Shown: in pieces, positions 16,599 through 24,758 of the stretch
Position numbering within the stretch: the first letter of the stretch is position 1
How the letters are laid out: each line of letters begins with the position of its first letter
NCBI RefSeq assembly: GCF_029433255.1
Contig: NZ_JAQTHU010000001.1
Location: 868,001-932,000, forward strand
From: Lactobacillus sp. ESL0791
Lineage (GTDB): Bacteria > Bacillota > Bacilli > Lactobacillales > Lactobacillaceae
Length of the DNA: 64,000 nt
Direction of reading: 5' to 3'
Translations under genes and position numbers: made by a program
The notes under the pieces: generated by a model
Seen by the model: only the letters and a program-made list of their open reading frames with translations
What the model was told of the DNA's origin: nothing
The model's database searches: none

Positions 16599-17414
16599 AT
16601 GGCAATTAAGTTAATTGCGGTTGATTTGGACGGAACGTTATTGACGACTAACAACACGATTCTGCCCGAGACCGAACGGGCACTGAAAGTGGCACGGGAT
16701 GAGGGCGTGAAAGTTGTTCTGACAACGGGGCGTCCGCTGTCGGGCGTGATGCGCTACAATGAACAGCTCGGCCTTTCCGGCAATCAGCAGTACAACATCG
16801 TTTTTAACGGGGCGGTGATCCAGACCTTAGACGGCAGGATCTTGTTGAACCAGGAAATGAACTATAATGATTTCAACACCGTGTTGCGGCTGCAGCGCCT
16901 GAGTCACGTTAAGGTGCATTTTGAAACTCCAGAATGTTTCTGGACGTGCGACCACGATTTGCCGCATTTGATGATGCGCAATGCCGTGGAGACTAATAAT
17001 GTGCTCAAGGTGCGCAAGCGCGAAGAGATCACGCATGATTTCACCTTCAATAAGGCCAGCTTCACCTCAATGAATGATGCCCAGCAGTCCGAGAAGTTTT
17101 GGAATTCGCTGCCTGATTGGGCCTTTGCCAAGTATAATATCGTGCACAGCTTTCCCGATGTGATTGAATTGAATGCCAAGGGTGCCTCGAAGGGTGCGGC
17201 ACTTGTTGATTTGGCAGACCGCCTGAAAATTAACCAGGCGGACGTGATGATCTTCGGCGACCAGGGCAATGACCTTTCCATGTTTGCCAATCCAAGTTTC
17301 AAGAAGGTGGCGATGGGCAACGCCATTGAGCTGATTAAGGACAAGGCCGATTATGTCACCGATGACAACGACCACAACGGCATTGCCAAGGCACTGAAAA
17401 AATTTGTTTTGTGA
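16599..17414 (+). CDS. Cof-type HAD-superfamily sugar-phosphate phosphatase
   Basis: 271-residue HAD phosphatase of the Cof/YidA type (subclass IIB). Motif I VDLDGTLL (residues 8-15) carries the two catalytic Asp. Motif II is TTGRP (~40-45). Lys of KGAAL and motif IV FGDQGNDLSMF (~217-227) complete the active site. Such enzymes dephosphorylate sugar phosphates or related metabolites; the natural substrate cannot be deduced. AGGAGG is placed well before the ATG. The copY-like gene begins 15 bases after the stop, so the two are probably one transcript, and a phased repeat array lies upstream. Confidence 0.9.
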   Translation: MAIKLIAVDLDGTLLTTNNTILPETERALKVARDEGVKVVLTTGRPLSGVMRYNEQLGLSGNQQYNIVFNGAVIQTLDGRILLNQEMNYNDFNTVLRLQRLSHVKVHFETPECFWTCDHDLPHLMMRNAVETNNVLKVRKREEITHDFTFNKASFTSMNDAQQSEKFWNSLPDWAFAKYNIVHSFPDVIELNAKGASKGAALVDLADRLKINQADVMIFGDQGNDLSMFANPSFKKVAMGNAIELIKDKADYVTDDNDHNGIAKALKKFVL

Positions 17415-17429
17415 GTGAAATGAGTATTG

Positions 17430-17873
17430 ATGGAAGAAACAAAAGAGAAAACTGCAAGTAATATTTCCGAAGCCGAGTGGGAGGTCATGCGGATTGTCTG
17501 GACGCTGGGCAGCGTGCGGACCGGCGAGGTTTTAAAACAGCTGCAAGCCAAGAAGGATTGGTCGGAATCGACGATCAAGACCCTGATGCGCCGCTTGGTG
17601 AATAAGGGCCTGCTTAAGACCAAAAAAGATGGCCGCTACTTCATCTATTCGGCAACGGTCACCGAGATGGAGATGATGGTCGCAGTTACCACCGAGATGA
17701 TGGACCACATGTGTGACATGCATAAGGGGCAGATGCTGCTGGCGATTCTAAAGACGGTTACTTTGTCTAAAAATGACATTGGGCAGCTGACTGAAGAACT
17801 GGCCCAAAAAGAGAAGACGGCACCGGAGACGGTTGACTGCAACTGTTTGCCGGCCAGCGGACACAGCTGTTAG
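17430..17873 (+). CDS. copY: CopY/TcrY-family copper-responsive repressor
   Basis: 147-residue winged-helix repressor of the BlaI/MecI/CopY family. The N-terminal DNA-binding part contains SEAEWEVMRIVWTLG and STIKTLMRRLVNKGLL. The extreme C-terminus has CNCLPASGHSC, a Cys pattern for Zn/Cu binding typical of CopY. In other Gram-positives CopY represses copper ATPase genes, but no copA, copB or copZ is present here, so its targets must lie elsewhere. The ATG at 17430 is preferred over a TTG at 17427. It follows the Cof phosphatase by 15 bases. Confidence 0.85.
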   Translation: MEETKEKTASNISEAEWEVMRIVWTLGSVRTGEVLKQLQAKKDWSESTIKTLMRRLVNKGLLKTKKDGRYFIYSATVTEMEMMVAVTTEMMDHMCDMHKGQMLLAILKTVTLSKNDIGQLTEELAQKEKTAPETVDCNCLPASGHSC

Positions 17874-18370
17874 TTTAGCGGGACAATAAAAATAAATCTT
17901 CAGGCGGCAGAAGGTAATTCTTTTCTAGAATAAAGCCGCTTTAATAATGATTGGATCTGAATTCGCAAGAATTTGGATTTTTTTGTAATTATTTAATTAG
18001 CATCAAGTTAGAAAATGTAAGCGCCTGAAATATCAGCGTGAATTTGCTTTTTTGCTGAACGAGTATATAATTATAAATTATTATTTAATTTTTTCTATTT
18101 GGGTTTACATATATGATATTGCTGTGATTTAAGATAAAATTTTAAAAAAATTTATCTTTTTCTGTTATATTATGCGCCATTGGGGTTATAATTTACTTAT
18201 ATCTTGATACTGTAAAGTAAATTTTCTGTAGAATGTACAAGCATTGGTAATCTATATGAAATATGATTTTAACCGAATTTTAACACGTAATTTTATAGAA
18301 ATTGCTTGATTATCAAGATTTATTGTTTATCATATATATTGTGGATATGATTCAAGAAAGGAAGAATATT
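17874..18370. other. AT-rich intergenic region with two terminator-like hairpins
   Basis: About 500 bases without a convincing gene. ATCTGAATTC/GAATTTGGAT plus T7 (17955-17984) is a likely copY terminator. AAGATAAA/TTTATCTT with flanking T (18131-18162) is a second hairpin. The remainder is very AT-rich, as expected upstream of a strongly expressed surface-protein gene. Confidence 0.6.
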
Positions 18371-20479
18371 ATGAGTTATAACCAAAAACGTAAGATAGTT
18401 AAGACTGTCAAGAAGAACCATAAATTCGGCCGTAACCTAGTAGTAGGTGCTGCTGCAATTGGTGGTTTACTTGGAGGTGTTGGCGTTGGTAATTTTGCTG
18501 GCGCTGCTGCCCCAACACAAGTCTTTGCTAAAGCTAAGAAGTCAACAAAGGCTTCAAGCGCAAAGTTGAAGAAGAGCGCTTATGTTTACAACAGTAAAGG
18601 TAAGCGTGTAGGCAAGAAGGCTCTGAAGAAGGGCAAGACCATTAAGGTGTACGGTACTAAGACCATTAAAGGTAAAAAGTACTACTCACTTGGCCATGGT
18701 AAATATGTCAAGGCTGGCAATGTAGCTAAGGCTAAGTCAGTTAAATTGGCTAAGACGACTTACGTTTACAACAGTAAAGGTAAGAAGACTTCTGCTAAGG
18801 CTTTGAAGAAGGGCAAGAGTATTAAGGTATATGGTACTAAGACCATCAAAGGTAAGAAGTACTACTACATTGGCAACGGTAAGTATATTCCAGCAGCTAA
18901 TGTAAAGAAGCCAAGCAAGACTCCTACTCCAACTCCAGAACCAACTCCAAGCAGTACACCGAGTTCAACTCCAAGCAGTACTCCAAGTTCTGCACCAAGT
19001 TCAGCAGCTAGCTCAACTGGTAGCACAGCTGGCAACACAGGTGGTTCAACAGGTGGTGGCTCAACCACTCCAGATACTACAGTAAAAGGTATCAGTGTAA
19101 ACTTCAAGCTTAATGACGGGACAGATAAAGGTACTGTAACAATACCGGCTGGAACTCATCAGGAAAATGATCCTATTGATCTAACTGATCCATCAGTATA
19201 TGGTCCAACCGATATTCCAGATGGTTATGCAATTGCAGCTAGTGGAGATTTAACAGGTAACAACCAACAACCATCAAATGTTAAATTTACTACTAGTGCC
19301 CAGACAAAGATAGTTTATTTGAAGGCTGATCCAACATCTGCGCGTCCGATCATAGTTAACTTTAAGCTTAATGATGGTACTGACAAAGGTACTGTAACAA
19401 TACCAGTAGGAACTCATCATGTTGGGGATTCTATTGATTTAACTAGTCCTTCAGTGTATGGTATAAGTGATATACCAGACGGTTATTCAATTGCAGCTAG
19501 TGGAGATTTAACAGGTAGCAACCAACAACCGTCAGGCGTTACTTATGGTGCTCATGCTCAAACCAAGACAGTTTATTTGAAGGCTGACCCAACAGCAGCA
19601 CGTGCCATCAAAGTTCACTTTAAGCTTAATGACGGTACTGATAAAGGTACTGTGATAGTCCCAGTAGGAACTCATCATGTTGGGGATTCTATTGATTTAA
19701 CACTTCCAGCAACATATGGTGCAAATGATATACCAGAAGGTTATATGATTGCAACTAGTGGAGATTTAACAGGTAGCAACCAACAACCAACGGGTGTGGT
19801 TTATACTGCTAGTGTTCAAGAAAAGATTGTTTATCTGAAAGCAGCTCCAGCTCAAAGCCTTTCGGTTCAATATATAGACGTTGTGAGTGGTGATGAAGTT
19901 ACTGGAGGAACTACTACAGTTCCTGCTGGTGGAAATGACAAAGCAGGAGATACAGCTACTATACCAACTGCATCATTCCCAACTGGCTATGTATTGGCTG
20001 ATAAGAGCGAGATTGAGTCTGCTACAACTTCAAAAGTTTTGGATGCAGATACAACTATAAAATATAAAGAAGATGGCACAACCCAAAAATTTGTATATCC
20101 TAGCTCTACTACTGCTCCTACTAAGAAAGTTTATGTTAAAGCAAGTACTACACCATTGGCTGCTGCAGCAAACAAGATTACTGTTAAATTTAAAAAGGTA
20201 ACTGATGCAACTGATATAGTAGATGGTTCTTCAGTGCCAGTATTTCACGATTTTGTTCCTAATACTACATCAGATCATGTTGGCGATGCACCAGGTGTGC
20301 TTACTATGTCAAACTACAGCAGTATTACTGAACTTTCAGGTTATGATGTTGCAACTCAAGCAGATATAGATACATATAACTCTACACATCCTGGTAACGA
20401 AATTCATCAAGCTGTAGGAAAGGACCTTGTGTATGGTTTAACTCCTCGAACAGTAACTGTTTACGTAAAGCACTCGTAG
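18371..20479 (+). CDS. Secreted SLAP-domain protein with Ser/Pro stalk and MucBP-like repeats
   Basis: 702-residue surface protein. A basic start and hydrophobic GAAAIGGLLGGVGVG segment form a signal peptide ending near AAAPTQVFA. Two SLAP (S-layer type wall-binding) domains follow, each with a KKSAYVYNSKGKR-like start and a GKKYY core. Next comes a Pro/Ser/Thr stalk (SSTPSSTPSSTPSS, about residues 180-230), then three ~85-residue repeats starting with NFKLNDGTDKGTVTIP and two related MucBP-like units. There is no LPXTG motif; attachment should be non-covalent through SLAP. The ATG at 18371 has GAAAGGAAG upstream. A terminator and then a GT4 gene follow, suggesting that the stalk is glycosylated. 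Confidence 0.82.
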   Translation: MSYNQKRKIVKTVKKNHKFGRNLVVGAAAIGGLLGGVGVGNFAGAAAPTQVFAKAKKSTKASSAKLKKSAYVYNSKGKRVGKKALKKGKTIKVYGTKTIKGKKYYSLGHGKYVKAGNVAKAKSVKLAKTTYVYNSKGKKTSAKALKKGKSIKVYGTKTIKGKKYYYIGNGKYIPAANVKKPSKTPTPTPEPTPSSTPSSTPSSTPSSAPSSAASSTGSTAGNTGGSTGGGSTTPDTTVKGISVNFKLNDGTDKGTVTIPAGTHQENDPIDLTDPSVYGPTDIPDGYAIAASGDLTGNNQQPSNVKFTTSAQTKIVYLKADPTSARPIIVNFKLNDGTDKGTVTIPVGTHHVGDSIDLTSPSVYGISDIPDGYSIAASGDLTGSNQQPSGVTYGAHAQTKTVYLKADPTAARAIKVHFKLNDGTDKGTVIVPVGTHHVGDSIDLTLPATYGANDIPEGYMIATSGDLTGSNQQPTGVVYTASVQEKIVYLKAAPAQSLSVQYIDVVSGDEVTGGTTTVPAGGNDKAGDTATIPTASFPTGYVLADKSEIESATTSKVLDADTTIKYKEDGTTQKFVYPSSTTAPTKKVYVKASTTPLAAAANKITVKFKKVTDATDIVDGSSVPVFHDFVPNTTSDHVGDAPGVLTMSNYSSITELSGYDVATQADIDTYNSTHPGNEIHQAVGKDLVYGLTPRTVTVYVKHS

Positions 20480-20516
20480 TTCCTTAATGTAATTTATATT
20501 TAGTTTTATAGATTTT

Positions 20517-20562
20517 AAAGATCTGATGTCGATTTAGTCGATATTGGATCTTTATCTTTTTC
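20517..20562 (+). terminator. Terminator/attenuator between SLAP protein and glycosyltransferase
   Basis: AAAGATC with GATCTTT outer stem and TCGA inner pairing (20517-20553), then a T-rich tract. It ends only ~20 bases before the glycosyltransferase start, and no separate promoter is visible in that gap. The enzyme is therefore probably made from limited read-through. Confidence 0.75.
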
Positions 20563-20581
20563 ATCATTTTTTGGAGAGCAA

Positions 20582-22117
20582 ATGTATTATTTCCTAAATG
20601 AACAATTAGCTGCCAATTGCTCCGGCATTGAACACGCAGAACTCAAACGGATGCGCTTATTCCATAAATACGGTGTCCCTGCCAAACTCGTCATGTCCGG
20701 CTACAATCGCTTTGGGCACCAAAGTCTCAAACTGTATGGCGTAGCAGAAGAAGATTACATCAACATGTTTGATTATTATGCTGATGCCCAAAACTATCAT
20801 GAACCTCCGATGTCAGTTAATGACCTTCCCATCCCTGAAACCGCCAAGGCAGTCCAGGTTGAGAATGGTTATGATGTCTATGCCGACCAACGCAAGATAA
20901 TGACGGTTAACCTGCTGCCAGATCAAGAAGACCAAATTGATACGATTCAGTACTTTAATATTGATGATCATCTGCTTAAGCAGGAGTGTTACGATACACG
21001 CGGTTTTCTCAGTATGACGCAGTTTTATGACACGGCTAATGGCAACTTGACCTACGAGCAGTTTTACCGCCCGGATGGTTCAATTTACTGTGAAATTTCC
21101 TCTGAACACCGGGACAATGATGTTGTGACCAACGTTGAATTAACCGATCTTGACGGTTATCAATACACCTTCCGTGATCTAGGTGAGGCATTTACATTGA
21201 TGCTTGATCAGCTTAACCAGCAGGATCTGGCTAATGGTGAGAAGTCCACCTTTATCTCGGACCGCAGCAACATCACCAATGTACCGATGCTGAACATGAA
21301 GACCCCGGCACGCAAGATTGAACATTTTCATAATATTCATTTTCGCGATTACTGGGATCCTTCATCACCGTTAACATACGCTTCGATTGCCAATGAAGAA
21401 CAATTAGCACAGACGGATTTGGTTATAACTCCGACTAAGAAGCAGGCAAAGGATATGGCGGCAAGACTGGAGACTGATGTTCCGATCGTGGGCATTCCCG
21501 TGGGGGTTGTCCCGGACAAGCAGCTGCATGTCAAGCACGTTCCGCTTAAAGAGCGCAAGCGGGGCAAGATTATTGCCGTTGCCCGCCTTTACTACGAGAA
21601 GCGGCTTGACGATGCGATCAAGGCCTTTGCCAAGGCAAGGGAGCAGCTGCCGTATTTGACTTTTGATATTTACGGTTACGCCAACGATGTCGATGGCTGC
21701 CAGGAAGAGAAGATGCTCAAACAATTGGTGGAGCAGCTGCATCTGCAGGATGCGGTCACCTTTAAGGGCTACACACAAGGCATGGACAGCGTGTATAATT
21801 CTGCCCAGCTGCTGATGATGTCATCACGTTATGAAGGTGCCCCGTTATCACTAGTTGAGGCCCAGTCGTATGGTGTCCCGGTCATTTCCTATGACATCAA
21901 CTACGGCCCGTCCGATATTATTCAGGACAAGAAGAGCGGCTTTCTGATTCCTTCCGGCAAGATTGACCTGCTGGCGCAGAAGACAGTGGACTTTTTTAAG
22001 GATCCGCAGCTTCAGGAAAGCATGAGCAAGGCTTCCTATGAGAATGCCAAGCGCTTTTCGGAAGATAATGTCTGGCAGGAGTGGCAGAAGTATGTTATTG
22101 CGCCTGCCAAGGACTAG
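20582..22117 (+). CDS. GT4 glycosyltransferase, TagE/GtfA-like, partner of the SLAP protein at 18371
   Basis: 511-residue cytoplasmic glycosyltransferase. The N-terminal ~30 residues and the C-terminal half form a GT-B fold with the EX7E motif in YEGAPLSLVEAQSYGVP (~418-434). In between lies a beta-rich insertion of ~200 residues with QFYDTANG and FYRPDGSIYCEI. That insertion resembles the substrate-binding domain of GtfA and of poly(glycerol-phosphate) glucosyltransferases (TagE). Homologs in L. plantarum (GtfA/GtfB) glycosylate a secreted protein. Placement behind a Ser/Pro-rich protein suggests it adds sugars to that protein before Sec export. No GtfB partner or accessory Sec gene is nearby. 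GGAG precedes the ATG. Confidence 0.82.
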   Translation: MYYFLNEQLAANCSGIEHAELKRMRLFHKYGVPAKLVMSGYNRFGHQSLKLYGVAEEDYINMFDYYADAQNYHEPPMSVNDLPIPETAKAVQVENGYDVYADQRKIMTVNLLPDQEDQIDTIQYFNIDDHLLKQECYDTRGFLSMTQFYDTANGNLTYEQFYRPDGSIYCEISSEHRDNDVVTNVELTDLDGYQYTFRDLGEAFTLMLDQLNQQDLANGEKSTFISDRSNITNVPMLNMKTPARKIEHFHNIHFRDYWDPSSPLTYASIANEEQLAQTDLVITPTKKQAKDMAARLETDVPIVGIPVGVVPDKQLHVKHVPLKERKRGKIIAVARLYYEKRLDDAIKAFAKAREQLPYLTFDIYGYANDVDGCQEEKMLKQLVEQLHLQDAVTFKGYTQGMDSVYNSAQLLMMSSRYEGAPLSLVEAQSYGVPVISYDINYGPSDIIQDKKSGFLIPSGKIDLLAQKTVDFFKDPQLQESMSKASYENAKRFSEDNVWQEWQKYVIAPAKD

Positions 22118-22152
22118 CCATTAAGGCGGCTCACGCTTTAAGTTGAAAGTAT

Positions 22153-22196
22153 AATACCCTCAAGGTTAGGTTAACTAATCTTGGGGGTATTTTTTG
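22153..22196 (+). terminator. Terminator after the first glycosyltransferase
   Basis: AATACCCTCAAG pairs with CTTGGGGGTATT (22153-22164 with 22180-22191), followed by T6. Confidence 0.9.
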
Positions 22197-22379
22197 ACGC
22201 TAAATGTCTGCTGGTGTGAAGGGAGCGGGAACGACAATCACCATGCGTCTGGATGGCTAAATTGATTATCTTTGTAATTCAACTATCAATATAGTTAATA
22301 ATTTGTTATCATTAATCATGAACACAGCAAGAAGTTTTGCGGGCGGCTGGCTGTTTTTCTTCGAAAGGAGACGGTGCCT

Positions 22380-22640
22380 ATGGCACGAAATCCACTGAAA
22401 GGAATACTGCCACATAGAAATGTCAGACGAAGATTTCAATCTTTTGTTGACACTGCTAGGCTGGGCCAACATCTGGTTAATTTGTTCAATTCAGTTGGAT
22501 CCAAACAATCTATTGGTTGCCATCTTAAGCGGTTACGATGCCCTCCTGACAGTTTGGCTAATAATCAAAAAGCCAAAAAAATAGCTTCCCACATAATAAC
22601 TTTGGACGAGTTATGGGATAGCTATTTAGCCAAAACATAA
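22380..22640 (+). CDS. Upstream overlapping leader ORF of toxin family B (copy 1)
   Basis: An open frame beginning MARNPLKGILPHRN with an excellent AAAGGAG site. It overlaps the hydrophobic peptide at 22420 in the +1 frame. The equivalent ORF starts at 24142 before the sister toxin, with the same 40-base offset. The encoded protein is basic, Cys-containing and less well kept between copies than the toxin frame. I therefore read it as a translation-coupling leader, comparable to mok upstream of hok, rather than a functional protein. Its long 3' part runs into the terminator region by chance. Confidence 0.4.
   Translation: MARNPLKGILPHRNVRRRFQSFVDTARLGQHLVNLFNSVGSKQSIGCHLKRLRCPPDSLANNQKAKKIASHIITLDELWDSYLAKT
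22420..22584 (+). CDS. Small hydrophobic peptide, probable type I toxin (family B, copy 1)
   Basis: 54-residue peptide starting MSDEDFNLLLTLLGWANIWL, with two short hydrophobic stretches (about residues 7-24 and 32-48) around LDPNN and a basic end KKPKK. It is unlike the family A peptide at 16067 in sequence. Its promoter region, its leader (TGAACACAGCAAGAAG) and its convergent RNA are nevertheless homologous to those of family A. Against the sister peptide at 24182 most changes are conservative (Ile/Val, Leu/Val), which supports selection on this frame. GAAAGGA lies 16 bases upstream, a weak start probably coupled to the leader ORF. Confidence 0.65.
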   Translation: MSDEDFNLLLTLLGWANIWLICSIQLDPNNLLVAILSGYDALLTVWLIIKKPKK

Positions 22641-22719
22641 TTCAGCCACCGCCAACAAAGCGGAGCTGTTGTTCACAAGAGAAGTGCGCTTTTTGTATTG
22701 GCGGCTTCTTTTTGTTTAC
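22580..22719 (-). ncRNA. Type I antitoxin RNA, family B copy 1
   Basis: Minus-strand promoter with extended -10 TGC-TATAAT (plus-strand 22726-22731). The transcript begins near AAACAAAAAGAAGCCGCC and passes through the CTCCGC...GCGG hairpin. It ends in the bidirectional hairpin AATAGCT...AGCTATT (22580-22626), which has a T7 run on this strand. The 5' block and hairpin match those at 15951, 23975 and 24483. Confidence 0.6.
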
Positions 22720-22961
22720 AAGTGTATTATAGCATGGTTATCCAGCGAAGGTACAATCTTTTAGCTAAACCGTACTTTTTGCGAATAGGCGCAATTTAGA
22801 GTTTGGCTTTTAAATTTAAATACTAGTTGCTGCCTAAAAAAGTGTTCAACTTCATTCTACAATCCCCGTAAATTTCTTGGTTCAAAAATTTTTAAGTTAC
22901 AATATATAAGTACAAGAAAAAGGAGATGTCCTTTTTTGCTTAATTTGAATCAAAATTCTGC

Positions 22962-23228
22962 TTACTCGTAATGACTCCAAGCAGAAAATATATAAACTGT
23001 TTTAGTTTTCTTATCAACACTATAAACAATCCGGTGTTGCGTATTTAGCCTTCTTGAATACAAATTACTACTCAGCGGTTGTAATTTTTCTAAAGATTGC
23101 GTATTTTGATACGGATCTGATTTTAAAATTTCGCTGACTTTTAAAAATTCTTCCTTTAAATTAAATTGTTTGATTTTCTTTAAATCTTTTTTAGCCGAAT
23201 TTTTGATTTTTACGCCATACTTACTCAT
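22962..23228 (-). CDS. yoeB: YoeB/RelE-family toxin (Txe/YoeB)
   Basis: 88-residue toxin of the YoeB/Txe family, a ribosome-dependent mRNA endonuclease. Visible are NSAKKDLKKIKQF near the N-terminus, a basic RRLNTQHRIVYSVD segment and the typical C-terminus SAWSHYE, where the His-Tyr pair is catalytic in YoeB. Its ATG overlaps the antitoxin stop by four bases at 23225-23228. The frame is intact, so the module is probably functional. It lies between two type I loci transcribed in the opposite direction. Confidence 0.88.
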   Translation of the reverse strand: MSKYGVKIKNSAKKDLKKIKQFNLKEEFLKVSEILKSDPYQNTQSLEKLQPLSSNLYSRRLNTQHRIVYSVDKKTKTVYIFSAWSHYE

Positions 23229-23488
23229 AAATTATCCCAATCAATGTCATCTATATTGGTAAAGCCAGAATTATCATCTTGTCTTTCACGCACCTTTTTA
23301 AGTACACCCGTATTTTCAAGGTATAGCGTTTCATTGATTGAATCCCAATCATCTTTAGAAATAATTACTGCTGCTTCGTCTTGATTCTCCTTAGCCGGAA
23401 TAATTGAAATTGGCTTTTTCTGCTGATTAACATCTTTTAAAATTTTAAAAAAATTCTTACGAGCTGCTGTTGGTGTATAATTATCCAT
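23225..23488 (-). CDS. yefM: YefM-family antitoxin
   Basis: 87-residue antitoxin with the YefM/Phd N-terminus MDNYTPTAARKNFFKILKDV, an EAAVIISKDDWDSI core and an acidic, flexible tail (DDNSGFTNIDDIDWDNL) that wraps the toxin. It pairs with the YoeB toxin by a four-base overlap. TGTACA palindromes typical of yefM operators lie just upstream. This is the second intact type II pair in the accessory zone. Confidence 0.88.
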   Translation of the reverse strand: MDNYTPTAARKNFFKILKDVNQQKKPISIIPAKENQDEAAVIISKDDWDSINETLYLENTGVLKKVRERQDDNSGFTNIDDIDWDNL

Positions 23489-23510
23489 TTTTTCATCTCA
23501 TGTAATCTTA

Positions 23511-23529
23511 TGTACAGTCTAAGTGTACA
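23511..23529 (-). promoter_or_regulatory. yefM operator: paired TGTACA sites
   Basis: TGTACA at 23511-23516 and again at 23524-23529, each a palindrome, 23-41 bases upstream of the yefM start. TGTACA is the known core of YefM-YoeB operators, supporting autoregulation. Confidence 0.65.
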
Positions 23530-23727
23530 CTAGATATAAAATCATTTCAAAGTTGAGATATACTTAATTATTGTATCGTTATATTGATTATTTAGTTCAA
23601 GAATAACGTGGAGATATGTTTCTTGAGTTGTAGTAATATTAGAATGTCTAGCAGTTTACAGCTTTTATGACCACTATTTTTCATAGAATATGTAATTTAG
23701 ATGCACGAATCAGGCAATGGTCAACCG

Positions 23728-23855
23728 ACTGGTTAATCTGCGCTCTGCAAATGGATCCCAACAATCCATTTGTTGCCATTTTAATCGGTGTGGACGCTCT
23801 CTTAACAGTTTGGCTAATAATTCAAAAGGCCAAAAAAATAGCCCCCACAATATAA
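23728..23855 (+). pseudogene. 5'-truncated family B toxin relic (middle copy)
   Basis: From about WSTDWLICALQMDPNN the frame matches the second half of the toxins at 22420 and 24182. The first ~16 residues, the leader and the promoter are replaced by unrelated DNA. A one-base insertion near the end (ATAATTCAAAAGGCC for ATAATCAAAAAGCC) shifts the frame past the usual stop. The frame from 23667 is therefore not a real gene. The antisense RNA of this copy appears complete. Confidence 0.6.
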
Positions 23856-23975
23856 CTTTAGGCAAGTTATGGGACAGCTATTTAGTAAAAACATAATTCA
23901 GCCACCGCCTACAAAGCGGAGCTGATGTTCACAAGAGAAGTTCTCCTTTTGTATTGGAGGCTTCTTTTTGTTTAC
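23837..23975 (-). ncRNA. Orphan type I antitoxin RNA, family B middle copy
   Basis: Promoter with extended -10 TATAAT (plus-strand 23982-23987), the AAACAAAAAGAAGCCTCC 5' block, the CCGC...GCGG hairpin, and the AATAGC...GCTATT terminator. It is very close in sequence to the RNA at 24345-24483. Because its own toxin is broken, it may act on the sister toxin mRNA. Confidence 0.5.
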
Positions 23976-24068
23976 AAGGGTATTATAGCATGATTGTTCT
24001 CAGAGAAAAAAATTTCTTGATTTAATTATGAAATTAATTTTTGACTATAAATATAATTATAAATTTGC

Positions 24069-24074
24069 TATAAT
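24069..24074 (+). promoter_or_regulatory. -10 element of the family B toxin promoter, copy 3
   Basis: TTTGCTATAAT with extended -10, followed by CAATCATGAACACAGCAAGAAG. It is identical in its core to the family A toxin promoter at 16351. The equivalent site of copy 1 reads TATCAT (22307-22312). Confidence 0.55.
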
Positions 24075-24181
24075 CAATCATGAACACAGCAAGAAGTTTT
24101 GCGGGCGGCTGGCTGTTTTTCTAACAAAGGAGCTGGTGTTTATGACACAAAATCTGATGGAAGGAATAAGGCCGGATAAAA

Positions 24182-24349
24182 ATGTCGGACGAAGATTTCG
24201 ATCTTTTGCTGACACTGCTAGGCTGGGCAACCAGCTGGTTGATTTGTGCAATACACTTGGATCCCAACAATTCATTTGTTGCCGTATTAATCGGTGTGGA
24301 CGTTCTCCTAACAGTTTGGTTGGTGTTACTGCACCAATCAAAAAAATAG
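24182..24349 (+). CDS. Small hydrophobic peptide, probable type I toxin (family B, copy 3)
   Basis: 55-residue peptide starting MSDEDFDLLLTLLGWATSWL. It is about 70% identical to the peptide at 22420, with the same LDPNN turn and second hydrophobic stretch, and a changed end, HQSKK. A leader ORF with AAAGGAG starts 40 bases upstream at 24142 (MTQNLMEGIRPDKN) and overlaps in the +1 frame, as in copy 1. The terminator hairpin AATAGCT...AGCTATT begins inside the stop codon and is shared with the antisense RNA. I know no characterised homolog. Confidence 0.65.
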   Translation: MSDEDFDLLLTLLGWATSWLICAIHLDPNNSFVAVLIGVDVLLTVWLVLLHQSKK

Positions 24350-24483
24350 CTTCCCACTTTATAACTTTGACCAGTTATGGGACAGCTATTTAGTTAAACT
24401 ATAACTCAGTCACCGCTTACGAAGCGGAGCTGATGTTCACAAGAGAAGTTCTCCTTTTGTATTGGAGACTTCTTTTTGTTTAC
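24345..24483 (-). ncRNA. Type I antitoxin RNA, family B copy 3
   Basis: Minus strand, extended -10 TATAAT at plus-strand 24490-24495. The RNA begins near AAACAAAAAGAAGTCTCC, includes ACTTCTCTTGTGAACATC and the CTCCGC...GCGG hairpin, and ends at the bidirectional terminator over the toxin stop. Confidence 0.6.
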
Positions 24484-24758
24484 AAGGGTATTATAGCATG
24501 ATTATTCGCAAAAAGTACAATCTTTTAGCTAAACTTGTATTGGTAACAAATAGTCATAATTTCCAGTTTGGATTTTAAATTTAAATACTAGTTACTGCCT
24601 AAAAAGTGTTCAACTTAATATTGCAATTCTCGAAATTAAAAGTTTTATTACAAAATTAATTTTTCGTAGTTATAACTTGATTAAATTTAATTAGGATCTA
24701 TGATATTCGCTGAGTACGGATTACTTAAAAATAATTTTAATATAAGGAGATATCTATT

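Noticed and set aside
23667..23855. A separate 62-residue protein
   Set aside because: Its second half is a truncated family B toxin with a frameshift at the end; the first half is unrelated DNA without ribosome site.
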